From the NCBI GenBank assembly GCA_035276085.1, contig DATELY010000076.1:1-35366 (forward strand): a DNA stretch of 35,366 nucleotides, written 5' to 3'. A model generated the notes under the pieces. That model did not search any database. It saw nothing but the letters and a program-made list of their open reading frames with translations, and was not told the origin of the DNA. A program made the translations under genes and the position numbers. Origin of the DNA: DATELY01 sp035276085 (lineage in GTDB: Bacteria; Pseudomonadota; Gammaproteobacteria; Steroidobacterales; Steroidobacteraceae). Shown piece after piece: positions 7,598 to 14,723 of this stretch. Each line of letters begins with the position of its first letter. The stretch's first letter is position 1.

Positions 7598-8470
7598 ATG
7601 AAATCGAACAACCGAGTTGTACTGAGCCTGGCGATAGCCGCAGTACTGGGCGCGTGCAGCGCCACACCCGAACGCAGCGAGCCGTTGGAAGCGGCGCGCA
7701 CCATGGTGCCCGAGCTCGAACGCTCGCCACGTGCCGGCATAGCCGCCGCGGAGATCGCCAACGCGCGCACCGCGCTCGACGCGGCAAATCGTCTCGCCGA
7801 ATCCAAGACGAAGAGAGAAGACATGGAGTTCGAAGCAACGAACGCCGTGCTCAGCGCGAAGATCGCCAACGAGAAGATTCTGGCGGCTCAGGCGAACGAG
7901 GACGTCGCAAAGGGCACTGCCCAACGGCAGGCTGTTCTGATCCAGGCACGTGAACGCGACGCGCAGAGAAGTGCTCAGCAGGCAGGCGATGCGCGCCGTG
8001 AGGCAGATGCCTCGCAGATGCGTGCGGACGCCTCTGAGGTGCGCGCCGACTCTCTGGAAACCGAGCTCGCAGATCTCAAACTGCAGAAGACCGACAGGGG
8101 CCTGGTCCTGACGCTTGGCGATGTGTTGTTCGACACGGGTCAGGCGACATTGAAACAAGGCGCGTACGGCACGCTCGATCGTCTCGCCACGGCCTTGCAA
8201 GAGCAGCCAGGGCGCAAAGTGCTCATCGAGGGTCACACGGACAACGTGGGCTCGGATGACAGCAATCAGGGCCTATCTGAACGTCGGGCACAGTCCGTGC
8301 AGTCCGCCCTGACGGAACGCGGCGTAGCGAGTAATCAGATAACGGCGGTCGGCAAAGGTGAGCACTCGCCCATTGCCGGCAACGACAGCGCGGGTGGGCG
8401 CCAGTCGAACCGACGCGTCGAGCTGATATTCAGCGAGGACCGAACGCGAGTCGCGGCCGATGAATCATAG
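7598..8470 (+). CDS. DUF4398/OmpA-domain lipoprotein
   Basis: The 290-residue protein has a lipoprotein signal (VVLSLAIAAVLGACSA, lipobox LGAC) and a long alpha-helical DUF4398-like and coiled-coil region (about residues 30-165, rich in Ala/Glu/Arg). The C-terminus is an OmpA-like peptidoglycan-binding domain of about 120 residues. The OmpA signature is clear: LGDVLFDTGQATLK, then VLIEGHTDNVGSDDSNQGLS, then ERRAQSVQSAL and NRRVELIF. Such proteins sit in the outer membrane by their lipid and grip the cell wall through the OmpA domain. GAGGTCAAGGTC precedes the ATG. It forms a pair with the lipoprotein 36 bases upstream, and a strong hairpin follows at 8499-8525. Confidence 0.9.
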   Translation: MKSNNRVVLSLAIAAVLGACSATPERSEPLEAARTMVPELERSPRAGIAAAEIANARTALDAANRLAESKTKREDMEFEATNAVLSAKIANEKILAAQANEDVAKGTAQRQAVLIQARERDAQRSAQQAGDARREADASQMRADASEVRADSLETELADLKLQKTDRGLVLTLGDVLFDTGQATLKQGAYGTLDRLATALQEQPGRKVLIEGHTDNVGSDDSNQGLSERRAQSVQSALTERGVASNQITAVGKGEHSPIAGNDSAGGRQSNRRVELIFSEDRTRVAADES

Positions 8471-8498
8471 GTCCGCGGAGTTCAAGCGGTAGCCCTTC

Positions 8499-8525
8499 AG
8501 CCCGCGCAGCCAACCTGCGCGGGCT
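8499..8525 (+). terminator. GC-rich hairpin after the lipoprotein pair
   Basis: AGCCCGCGCAG (8499-8509) pairs perfectly with CTGCGCGGGCT (8515-8525), an 11-base stem with a 5-base loop CCAAC. It begins 28 bases after the stop of the OmpA-domain gene. No T-run follows (TGCCAATC), so it is either a weak intrinsic terminator or an mRNA 3'-end stabiliser. It may partly separate the lipoprotein operon from the kinase gene that starts 22 bases later. Confidence 0.55.
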
Positions 8526-8547
8526 TGCCAATCAGACACGGCGAAAA

Positions 8548-9819
8548 ATGAGTCTCGCGAGCAATATCGTGAACAGCGCGACGACTGCCGATGCAGGGAA
8601 CCGGCCGGCCGATCTGTTCATCACCGGCGCGGCGTTGCAGCGCCGCGAAGTCGCGCCAAATCTAGCCGCCGAATCAGCGGCATTCTGCGAGCTGGCGAAC
8701 GTTCTCGCCGACGATCCCAGCCTGGCCGTGCGCCACCTGCTCAGAATGGCGCGAGAGCTTTGCGGCGCGGGAAGCGCCGGACTGAGCTTGCTGAGCCGCG
8801 ACCCGGTGGGCCAGGCCATCGTGCGCTGGGAGGCGGTCAGTGGAGCGCTGGACGGTTACGAAGGAACCGAGACCCCACAAAATTACAGTCCTTGCGGACT
8901 GTGCCTCGATACCGGCGGCACGATGGTCGTATCACGGCCACAACGCGCGTTCGACTGGCTGAAGGACACCCCACCTGCGATCGTCGAGTATCTGGTCGTG
9001 CCGCTGAACGACTGCAGGACAAAGCCGCTGGGAACTCTGTGGATCGCTCATCACGAGAGTACGTCGCGCTTCTGTTCCGACGATGCGCGCATCGCCGAGC
9101 AACTCGCGGCGCAGCTGGTGCTGGCCCTGCGGCTCCTCGAACAGGCCAGCGAGAACAGGCAGGCCCTCCTGTTCAAGGATGCAGTGATTCACGAGGTGAA
9201 CCATCGCACCAAGAACACGCTGCAGACAGCCGCGAGCCTGCTGTCCGTGCATGCCCGCTCGACAGCTTCCGCGCAAGTACGCACAGCGTTGCTGAGCTGC
9301 TATGGGCGCCTGCAGTTACTGGCCAAAGCTCACGAACTGCTCTACACGGATCCTGACAACAGTGCGCAGAGCGTATTCATGCCGCAGCTGCTGCAGACGT
9401 TGGGCGATGCCCTGCGGCAATCATTTGCTGAAATGTCTGCCCATGTACCGCTGGAGATCACGTCCGATCCGATAACACTCCCCGCCACGGAAGCCATTCC
9501 GATCGCGCTCATGGCGAACGAAGCCGTGACAAACGCATACAAGCACGCCTTCGCGCACGATTCACTGGGGCGAGTCACAGTGCACCTGCAGTGCACGTCT
9601 GAGAACGATCTGGTACTGAGGATCGCAGATACCGGAATCGGTCTGCACACCGACGATGGCCAAGGCGGCATGGGGTTCAAGCTGATCCGCCTCTTCGCAT
9701 CACAACTGAACGGCCTGTTGGAGTTCGCCGCGCAGCCTGACCGTGGCGGAACGGTGATCACGCTGACAATCCGGCGCCGGCCACAAGGTACCGTTCGGCG
9801 GCTTACCGGCTCACCCTGA
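8548..9819 (+). CDS. GAF-domain sensor histidine kinase (HisKA_2/HWE-like)
   Basis: The 423-residue soluble protein has a GAF-like sensor domain (about residues 45-195, with GSAGLSLLSRD and VEYLVVPL). A HisKA_2-type dimerisation domain follows with HEVNHRTKNTLQ, the phospho-acceptor being His219. The C-terminal HATPase shows an N-box (LMANEAVTNAYKHAF), a G1 box (IADTGIGL) and a G2 box (GGMGFKLI). The His box HRxKN marks the HisKA_2/HWE class, as in the general-stress and light-sensing kinases of proteobacteria, rather than the classical EnvZ class. No membrane segment is seen. There is no response-regulator gene beside it; a Crp-type regulator lies convergent 9 bases away. The ribosome site is weak (GAAAA before the ATG). 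Confidence 0.88.
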   Translation: MSLASNIVNSATTADAGNRPADLFITGAALQRREVAPNLAAESAAFCELANVLADDPSLAVRHLLRMARELCGAGSAGLSLLSRDPVGQAIVRWEAVSGALDGYEGTETPQNYSPCGLCLDTGGTMVVSRPQRAFDWLKDTPPAIVEYLVVPLNDCRTKPLGTLWIAHHESTSRFCSDDARIAEQLAAQLVLALRLLEQASENRQALLFKDAVIHEVNHRTKNTLQTAASLLSVHARSTASAQVRTALLSCYGRLQLLAKAHELLYTDPDNSAQSVFMPQLLQTLGDALRQSFAEMSAHVPLEITSDPITLPATEAIPIALMANEAVTNAYKHAFAHDSLGRVTVHLQCTSENDLVLRIADTGIGLHTDDGQGGMGFKLIRLFASQLNGLLEFAAQPDRGGTVITLTIRRRPQGTVRRLTGSP

Positions 9820-9828
9820 GCCAAGGTT

Positions 9829-10569
9829 CTATCGAGTGGCAGTCGAGCCTGACTCGATCGACGCGGCCGGAAGCAGGCGATCGAATTCCTTCTTGACGAC
9901 GGCGTAACACTCGCAGGTGCGCGCTTCGAGGCCGGCGCGATCGAGCACCGTAATGTGCCCACGGCTGTACTTGATCAACCCGGCGTCCTGAAGATTGCCA
10001 GCAGCTTCCGTAACGCCTTCGCGTCGTACGCCGAGCATGTTGGCGATCAACTCTTGCGTCATGACGAGCTCGGTACCCGCCAAGCGGTCGAGACTGAGCA
10101 GCAGCCAGCGGCACAGCTGCTGATCGAGGGAATGATGGCGATTGCAAACTGCGGTCTGCGCCATCTGCGTCAACAACGCCTGCGTGTAGCGCAATAACAG
10201 ATGCTGCAGGGCACCGGCGCGCGTGAACTCTTCTTTGAGCAGCTTGCCGCTCAGTCGATACGCGTAACCTGCGCTTTGCACCACTGCGCGACTGGTGGTG
10301 GTTTCTCCTCCCATGAAGAGCGACACCCCGACGATACCTTCGTTACCGACGACGGCGATCTCCGCAGAGGCACCATCAGCCATCATGTAGAGCAACGAGA
10401 CGATGGCCGTACTGGGAAAGTACACCCCCCGCTGGCGGCTGCCGGATTCGTACAGGATCTCCCCTAGGGACAGCTGCACGAGCTTGAGGCTGGGCCGCAA
10501 GCGCTCCAGGTTTGCCGCTGGCAGCGCGGCGAGCAGGTGGTTCTGTCGGGGATCATGAGGTGCGGACAC
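9829..10569 (-). CDS. Crp/Fnr-family transcriptional regulator (second copy)
   Basis: I place the start at a GTG (10569), giving MSAPHDPRQNHLLAALPA, the usual opening of this subfamily. The frame stays open to 10731, but the extra 54 residues look non-coding. The 246-residue protein has the cNMP-binding-like barrel (GVYFPSTAIVSLLYMM, IAVVGNEGIVGVSLFMGG) and a C-terminal winged HTH (TQELIANMLGVRREGVTEAA). It then has ARTCECYAVVKKEFDRLL, a segment also seen in the regulator at 6149-6880 (ASCACYGGAIEMYERTL). As there, the sensor pocket wording argues against cAMP. It is convergent with the histidine kinase, whose stop is 9 bases away. Confidence 0.85.
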   Translation of the reverse strand: MSAPHDPRQNHLLAALPAANLERLRPSLKLVQLSLGEILYESGSRQRGVYFPSTAIVSLLYMMADGASAEIAVVGNEGIVGVSLFMGGETTTSRAVVQSAGYAYRLSGKLLKEEFTRAGALQHLLLRYTQALLTQMAQTAVCNRHHSLDQQLCRWLLLSLDRLAGTELVMTQELIANMLGVRREGVTEAAGNLQDAGLIKYSRGHITVLDRAGLEARTCECYAVVKKEFDRLLPAASIESGSTATR

Positions 10570-10729
10570 ATGGCGTCTCTGCGGACTGGTCGATCCAACT
10601 ATACGGGCATGCAAGCGCCAAAACACGAGCGAATGTTCGCCACCGCACCGACATCGCCCTCCGATCAGTGGAATCTGCTCGTGGGTCCGGCCTTGCCTGG
10701 AACTGTAGTTCGCCCTGGAGAAAGACCTC

Positions 10730-11023
10730 ATGACTTCGATTCATGTCCGCGATCGGCTTGGGCAACGAGGTCGAAGTGCTGCGCGCGTTGGCCATCGCGC
10801 TCTGACCGTCGCAGTCAGTGCCGCCTGCGAAGAGGACATCAAGGATCCGCCGAAACGTCAGAAAAGCGAGGCCGAGCAGCGCGGGCTCAATGACAAGCAA
10901 CAGCAGCAAGAAGCCATCAGCACGTGGGAAGATGAAGGCGGAACCACTACCGCACCGGGGCGGAGGGACCACGCCAAGGATCGAAAGCAAGCGCGGGTGG
11001 TGTCGCCGAAACCAGCAGGATGA
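10730..11023 (+). CDS. Possible small hydrophilic protein
   Basis: This 97-residue frame starts with an ATG well spaced after GGAGAAAG. Its first 30 residues are Arg-rich and unremarkable. The second part has coding-like composition: EEDIKDPPKRQKSEAEQRGL, then NDKQQQQEAISTWEDEGG. The charged, disordered character and the 'QQQEAI.TWE.EGG' end recall small stress-associated proteins of unknown function; that comparison is an impression. A frame on the opposite strand overlaps it but is Arg/Cys/Trp-rich and looks like a shadow. The rest of the 10570-11062 region shows no other gene. Confidence 0.4.
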   Translation: MTSIHVRDRLGQRGRSAARVGHRALTVAVSAACEEDIKDPPKRQKSEAEQRGLNDKQQQQEAISTWEDEGGTTTAPGRRDHAKDRKQARVVSPKPAG

Positions 11024-11062
11024 TCTCTCGAGCCGCTTCAGGCGACACGTTGCGAGGACGCG

Positions 11063-11503
11063 ATGAATTCCCAGATGCAACCACCACCCGCCACACTCCT
11101 CGATCCGACAGGGGATCAAATCCTGGATGTAGGGTCACCGGCTGTGGACGACACTTCCCTGATGGCAAAATTTTCGATACGCAGTCGCGGGCGCCATTAC
11201 CACTATCGCGGTTATCGCTACGAACGGCTCGCTGACGCCGTAGCCTATGCTCGAATCGTACATTCGATGCCGGCGCAGGATGCCATCTCATCGGGCGGAG
11301 TTGATACGGTCGAGTGGCCCGATGCGGCTGATGAAGAACTCATGGCTGCGCTCTCCATCTCGTTCGAGAACGGCGTCTATCGGTTCGGCGGATTTCGCTA
11401 CGACCGTTTGCTCGATGCGACGAACTACGCTGAACACTGCAAGCTTCGAGACGCGAAGATGGTTCCAACAGTGGATGGGTCAGGTCGAGACAAGCGGCCG
11501 TAG
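11063..11503 (+). CDS. Hypothetical protein with duplicated YRYxRLxDA module
   Basis: The 146-residue protein contains two copies of a roughly 35-residue module. The first (about residues 34-66) runs LMAKFSIRSRGRHYHYRGYR and then YERLADAVAYARI. The second (about residues 94-127) runs LMAALSISFENGVYRFGGFR and then YDRLLDATNYAEH. The shared pattern is LMA..SI......Y...G.RY.RL.DA..YA. I read it as a beta-hairpin followed by a helix. No catalytic motif, signal peptide or membrane segment is present. It begins 39 bases after the small frame at 10730-11023 and is followed by a strong hairpin. I do not recognise a named family, though single-module proteins of this kind may exist in soil proteobacteria. 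Confidence 0.72.
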   Translation: MNSQMQPPPATLLDPTGDQILDVGSPAVDDTSLMAKFSIRSRGRHYHYRGYRYERLADAVAYARIVHSMPAQDAISSGGVDTVEWPDAADEELMAALSISFENGVYRFGGFRYDRLLDATNYAEHCKLRDAKMVPTVDGSGRDKRP

Positions 11504-11540
11504 GCAATGATCCTTGCGACAGGACCTCGAGACTGGAAAA

Positions 11541-11572
11541 GGTCCAGTCATGCGGCCTGCGGTGACTGGACC
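11541..11572. terminator. Perfect 10-base inverted repeat between convergent genes
   Basis: GGTCCAGTCA (11541-11550) is exactly complementary to TGACTGGACC (11563-11572), with a 12-base GC-rich loop. It sits between the end of the plus-strand gene at 11503 and the end of the minus-strand gene at 11613, the classic place for a bidirectional terminator. There is no long T-run on either side, though four A's just before it give a short U-stretch in the minus-strand transcript. Confidence 0.6.
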
Positions 11573-11612
11573 ATGACCACTGGCCCCATCCGTACGGACC
11601 GCTGCCCCGTGG

Positions 11613-12206
11613 TCAGCGAGAAGCCGGCGCGCTCTGCTTCACCTGTGCGGCTGCCAATGCGGTTTTAACGTGTTTGATCTCTTCCGGCGGCGGCAGTATC
11701 GCCTGCAGGCCGAGCGACTCGATCCAGAGCTCCCGGCACCATCCCTTCGAGTGGTACACGTGCTCGTCCTCCTGATCCTCGATCTGCAGATACGCCTGCA
11801 TCAGCTTCTGACGCCACTGACCATCGAGTTTGTCCGCGCACTTGCCGATCAATTCCCAGTGGAGATGATCCTTCGTTTCCGCGGTCACCACGCACTCGCA
11901 GGCAACGAGTTGGGCCGCTTCCGGAGGCGCCGAGGTCAATGCCATTTCCATGGCCTGCACCAGCGACGCGCTCAGATGGCGCACCACTTGCCGTCCCGGT
12001 GTCTCCAGGTCTGCATTGAGCTTCAGCTCGGCGAAAACATCCGCGAGAACTCGCACGTGCTCGCGCGTTTCCTCCAGGTACTTCGACCATTCGGCACGCA
12101 GGTCGCCATTCATCACGCACTTGAGCGCGGTCTCATACACCAGCACGCCGCCTGTTTCGTGCTCGAGCGATTGCACCAGTAGCTCATTGAGTTGGGTCGT
12201 ATTCAT
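11613..12206 (-). CDS. Ferritin-like four-helix protein
   Basis: The 197-residue protein is almost all helical. It carries acidic and His residues in ferritin-like spacing: ELLVQSLEHETGGVLVYETA (Glu, His, Glu), then EETREHVRVL (ExxxEH). Further on come VTAETKDHLHWEL and IEDQEDEHVYHSKG. Repeated E...EH patterns are the mark of di-iron ferritin-like domains (the rubrerythrin/DUF892 type of fold). The metal and reaction are not determined. A short inverted repeat (CAAACG/CGTTTG at 12243-12265) lies 37 bases upstream of the ATG and may be part of its control region. The gene stands alone on its strand. Confidence 0.7.
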   Translation of the reverse strand: MNTTQLNELLVQSLEHETGGVLVYETALKCVMNGDLRAEWSKYLEETREHVRVLADVFAELKLNADLETPGRQVVRHLSASLVQAMEMALTSAPPEAAQLVACECVVTAETKDHLHWELIGKCADKLDGQWRQKLMQAYLQIEDQEDEHVYHSKGWCRELWIESLGLQAILPPPEEIKHVKTALAAAQVKQSAPASR

Positions 12207-12390
12207 GACGATGTCCTAAGTTGACCAGTGAGTGATCGAAGTCAAACGACCCGTGGATCCGTTTGGCGTCGAGTCTGCCGCAGCGGCATGCAGGCGTGAG
12301 GGGAACGCTCGCTGAGCGTACGCACCTAACGCAAGTGGGCGTTACGTGTTCCGGGAACGAAGCGCGGTCAGGCCGTATGTGCAGCGTGCT

Positions 12391-12762
12391 CTATTCGACT
12401 GCGCTCGAATCCGCCAGAACGGCACGGTGATAAACGATGGAGGCGCCGAATCCAAGCTCGATTGCTTTCGTACGGACATCGCCCAGGCTGCGATGCAATT
12501 GCGCCGCAAGGTGCATCGCCAGCTCATCGGCATGTTGCCAGCTCTTGGCGACTTTACCTTCGAGAAACGTTTTCAGGTGAGCCAACTCCTGAGCGTCCCA
12601 CGCGACGCCGGCCTGAGTGGATTGCCGACGATCATCTGCGTCCTGTTGGTTCCGCAGCGCCTGCGTGAGCGCTTCGATGAGCACAGCCTTGTACTGCGCC
12701 GGTATGGCACTCGCCATCACGTATTCGAGGGTGTCGCGAATCTGAGCTTGTGCATCTCGCAT
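12391..12762 (-). CDS. Hypothetical helical protein with Myb-like C-terminal half
   Basis: The protein is 123 residues from the ATG at 12762. An upstream ATG (12831) would add 23 residues, and neither start has a strong ribosome site. The first half is a helical segment (IRDTLEYVMASAIPAQYKA, then EALTQALRNQQ). The second half reads WDAQELAHLKTFL, then a Trp, then LAAQLHRSLGDVRTKAIELGF. This resembles small bacterial Myb/SANT-like modules of the type 'W...e...L......w..iA..L.RS..aVr.KA..LG'. A DNA- or protein-binding role is therefore possible, but this is an inference by eye. The nearest gene on its strand is the Cys-repeat gene upstream, over 300 bases away. Confidence 0.55.
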   Translation of the reverse strand: MRDAQAQIRDTLEYVMASAIPAQYKAVLIEALTQALRNQQDADDRRQSTQAGVAWDAQELAHLKTFLEGKVAKSWQHADELAMHLAAQLHRSLGDVRTKAIELGFGASIVYHRAVLADSSAVE

Positions 12763-12916
12763 AATCACTGGCCAGTGTGCGCCTGTCGCATACGAATAGA
12801 TACAGCCGCCGGGCAGAAGATTTCGCGGCATCGTGACTCGATCCGCGTACACTCGACTGCACGCACGAGCAAGCAACGGCACTGTGTCGCAGCGTCATCC
12901 GTGCGGGGAGCGCCAT

Positions 12917-13039
12917 ATGAGCAAGGGCCTGGACAAGAAACGCGAAGCGAAGAAGAAGCCTGCAAAAACGCCCGAGGAGAAGCGCGCCGCTAAAAAGGAA
13001 AAGAAAGCACAGCAGCGTCCCTTCCTTCACAGCGCGTAG
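12917..13039 (+). CDS. Small lysine-rich protein, 40 residues
   Basis: The ATG at 12917 follows CGGGGAG at 7-base spacing. The product starts MSKGLDKKREAKKKPAKTPE and continues with a run of Lys/Ala/Glu. It matches, from memory, a family of tiny 'MSKG.DkKK..KK.PAKT..EKRA.KK.KK' proteins found across proteobacteria with no known role. It is highly basic and probably disordered, and might bind nucleic acid. It is short enough to be missed by many gene callers, but the ribosome site and the family-like wording support it. Confidence 0.7.
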   Translation: MSKGLDKKREAKKKPAKTPEEKRAAKKEKKAQQRPFLHSA

Positions 13040-13100
13040 CTCGAACTGAAAGGACTACGCACGGAGGTTGCGGCTACCCGCGCAGGCGCATCAACGCATT

Positions 13101-13769
13101 TCAGTCTGCGATGCAGCTGATGCCGCGCTGACGAAAGCCCTCGTCGCAACTCCAGTCATTCCCGGAATAGTCGAGATGCGCATTGGCAGGCAGGGCAAGC
13201 GGATTGCATGCGCTGTTGTCTTTCTTGAAGCCCCGCTCGCATTGCCAATCGTTTCCCTGAGTCGAGAGAAATCCGTTGACGGGCACCGCAAGTGCCACGC
13301 AGGCGTCGTCGACGATCCGGAACCCGCGATTACACTCCCAGCCGCGTCCGTACGAGGAGCCCAGTGAATACGCGTTGGCCGGCACCTTGATGGCGTCGCA
13401 GCGGCCCTTGGCTTCACGATAACCGCGATCGCACGTCCACCCGATGCCAGAGCCATCGAGGTATGCATTCATCGGCACCTTGATGGCGACGCATTCAGCG
13501 TTGTTGTCTTTGCGATAGCCTCGATTGCACTTCCAGGCGCTGCCCGAAAAATCGAGATAGGCGTTTGCGGGCACGGCGACCCGCACACATCGATCGTCCC
13601 TGCGCTCGAATCCGCTGATGCAATGCCAGTCGCTCCCATAGCGATTGCGTTTGGCATGTTCTGGCAGTGCCGTTGGCTCGGCCACGGCGGCGAGGCAGGG
13701 CGCAGCGAGGCCCAAGAGCGCAAAGAAGAACGCGCTGCGCGAAGGAGCGCTCAACCAATGAAGAATCAT
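13101..13769 (-). CDS. Secreted protein of six Cys/Trp repeats
   Basis: The 222-residue protein has a signal peptide (SAFFFALLGLAAPCLAAVA). Six units of about 30-38 residues follow, each of the form G..W.C..G(Y/F)(R/E/K)......C.....VP.NA(Y/H/F)L. Visible cores are GSDWHCISGFE, GSAWKCNRGYR, GIGWTCDRGYR, GRGWECNRGFR, GNDWQCERGFK and GNDWSCDEGFR. Each unit has two Cys, so one disulfide per unit is likely, and the protein would be a stiff extracellular or periplasmic rod. Units 1-5 end in a Pro-containing linker (VPANAYLD-like); unit 6 lacks it and ends the protein. The ATG at 13769 overlaps the stop of the PAS-protein gene as TGATG, so the two are translationally coupled. The function is unknown; binding of carbohydrate or protein is a guess. 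Confidence 0.8.
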   Translation of the reverse strand: MILHWLSAPSRSAFFFALLGLAAPCLAAVAEPTALPEHAKRNRYGSDWHCISGFERRDDRCVRVAVPANAYLDFSGSAWKCNRGYRKDNNAECVAIKVPMNAYLDGSGIGWTCDRGYREAKGRCDAIKVPANAYSLGSSYGRGWECNRGFRIVDDACVALAVPVNGFLSTQGNDWQCERGFKKDNSACNPLALPANAHLDYSGNDWSCDEGFRQRGISCIAD

Positions 13770-14509
13770 CAATTCTGCATCCCTCGAATGGCCAGTCTGA
13801 ACACGCGTCGCTGGCGTGCGTAGGCACTGCTTCCAGCCATGCGATTTCGCGCAGGCAGCAGCGTCAGTCGGTGCGCACCCTGAGTCGCGCTGTCTCTCTG
13901 CTCGGGTGCGATATCGAGACTTTGAGCGATGGGCATACGGTCGGAAGGTCCCTGGGACTGGCGCGTAAGGTACGAGAAGCCCTGCAAACGCCCGTCGCGA
14001 AGCGTTACGGCTTCGATGATCGTCGTGGCCCAGACAGCGGTCCCTTCCGCGCGCAGCCGCCAACCCTGTCGAGTGCTGCTACCGTCGACGATGGCATCGT
14101 GCAGATCGCGCAGCGGCTGCTCGCTACCGATGTCCTGAGCCAGGTAGAACTGTGCCATGTGGCGATCCACAACCTGATCGGCGGGGCGATCGTTGCCATC
14201 GGATCGACCGAACCAGGAGACGACGACACCCGTGTCATCCAGCATCGCAAGCGAACAGTCCTGCGCACGCGTGACCATGGAGGCGTGCATTCGCACACCG
14301 CGCTTGAGTAGTACGCGCCGGCGCCACGCGCGCACTTTCGCCTCACGGGCTGCCCCTGAGGCATCGGAATCCGCGCGAGCCACCGTTTCGTCGACGCTGG
14401 ATGAGGGCACGGCTGGGAGATCGCTGACAGGACGCTCGACGAGTACAGGTGGAACCCGCGTTTTGCGTGTCAGTCCCCACTGCCTCGGTAGTGTCTGTTT
14501 CCAGCTCAC
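13769..14509 (-). CDS. PAS-domain protein
   Basis: The 246-residue protein starts at a GTG (14509) with AGGAGAGG upstream. A PAS-like domain spans about residues 75-190. It contains SLAMLDDTGVVVSWFGRSDG, VVDRHMAQFYLAQDI, RQGWRLRAEGTAVWATTII and DGRLQGFSYLTRQSQ. These match the usual PAS pattern 'd..G.v..WN.ga......e..G.h...f...ed', 'GW..rkDG..fWa' and 'dG.l.Gf..v.RD.te'. No kinase, cyclase or DNA-binding domain follows, so it would act as a sensor or adaptor for another protein. The first 70 residues are low in motifs, with a basic stretch near the start of the PAS. It is translationally coupled to the downstream Cys-repeat gene and divergent from the glucan synthase gene at 14724. Confidence 0.75.
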   Translation of the reverse strand: MSWKQTLPRQWGLTRKTRVPPVLVERPVSDLPAVPSSSVDETVARADSDASGAAREAKVRAWRRRVLLKRGVRMHASMVTRAQDCSLAMLDDTGVVVSWFGRSDGNDRPADQVVDRHMAQFYLAQDIGSEQPLRDLHDAIVDGSSTRQGWRLRAEGTAVWATTIIEAVTLRDGRLQGFSYLTRQSQGPSDRMPIAQSLDIAPEQRDSATQGAHRLTLLPARNRMAGSSAYARQRRVFRLAIRGMQN

Positions 14510-14723
14510 GCGCCTCTCCTAGTTTTGCGACTTGCACAAGCATAGTGAGCAAGATGCCGTCGGTCCGTACGCCAGCGCACACAGCCCCATATAAAGATCG
14601 CACGCAGCGCCTTGCACTCGATCGATACGTCAAGACTTGGGCCAATGCGCGGTAACGTACAGACCGCGAACGCTCAAAAGACGAGGCTATCCGGCCACGT
14701 CTGCGTCTGGCAGGCCCCGCGCG

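Noticed and set aside
10553..11119. A minus-strand frame of 188 codons with a hydrophobic stretch (LLLLLVIEPALLGLAFL).
   Set aside because: The hydrophobic stretch is the complement of Gln/Lys-rich codons in the plus-strand frame. The start lacks a ribosome site and the rest is Cys/Arg/Trp-rich.
11670..12182. A plus-strand frame of 170 codons opposite the ferritin-like gene.
   Set aside because: Arg/His/Leu-rich shadow of a helical protein gene, with no supporting start signal.
13667..14311. A plus-strand frame of 214 codons opposite the Cys-repeat and PAS genes.
   Set aside because: It crosses two coupled minus-strand genes and shows no domain of its own.
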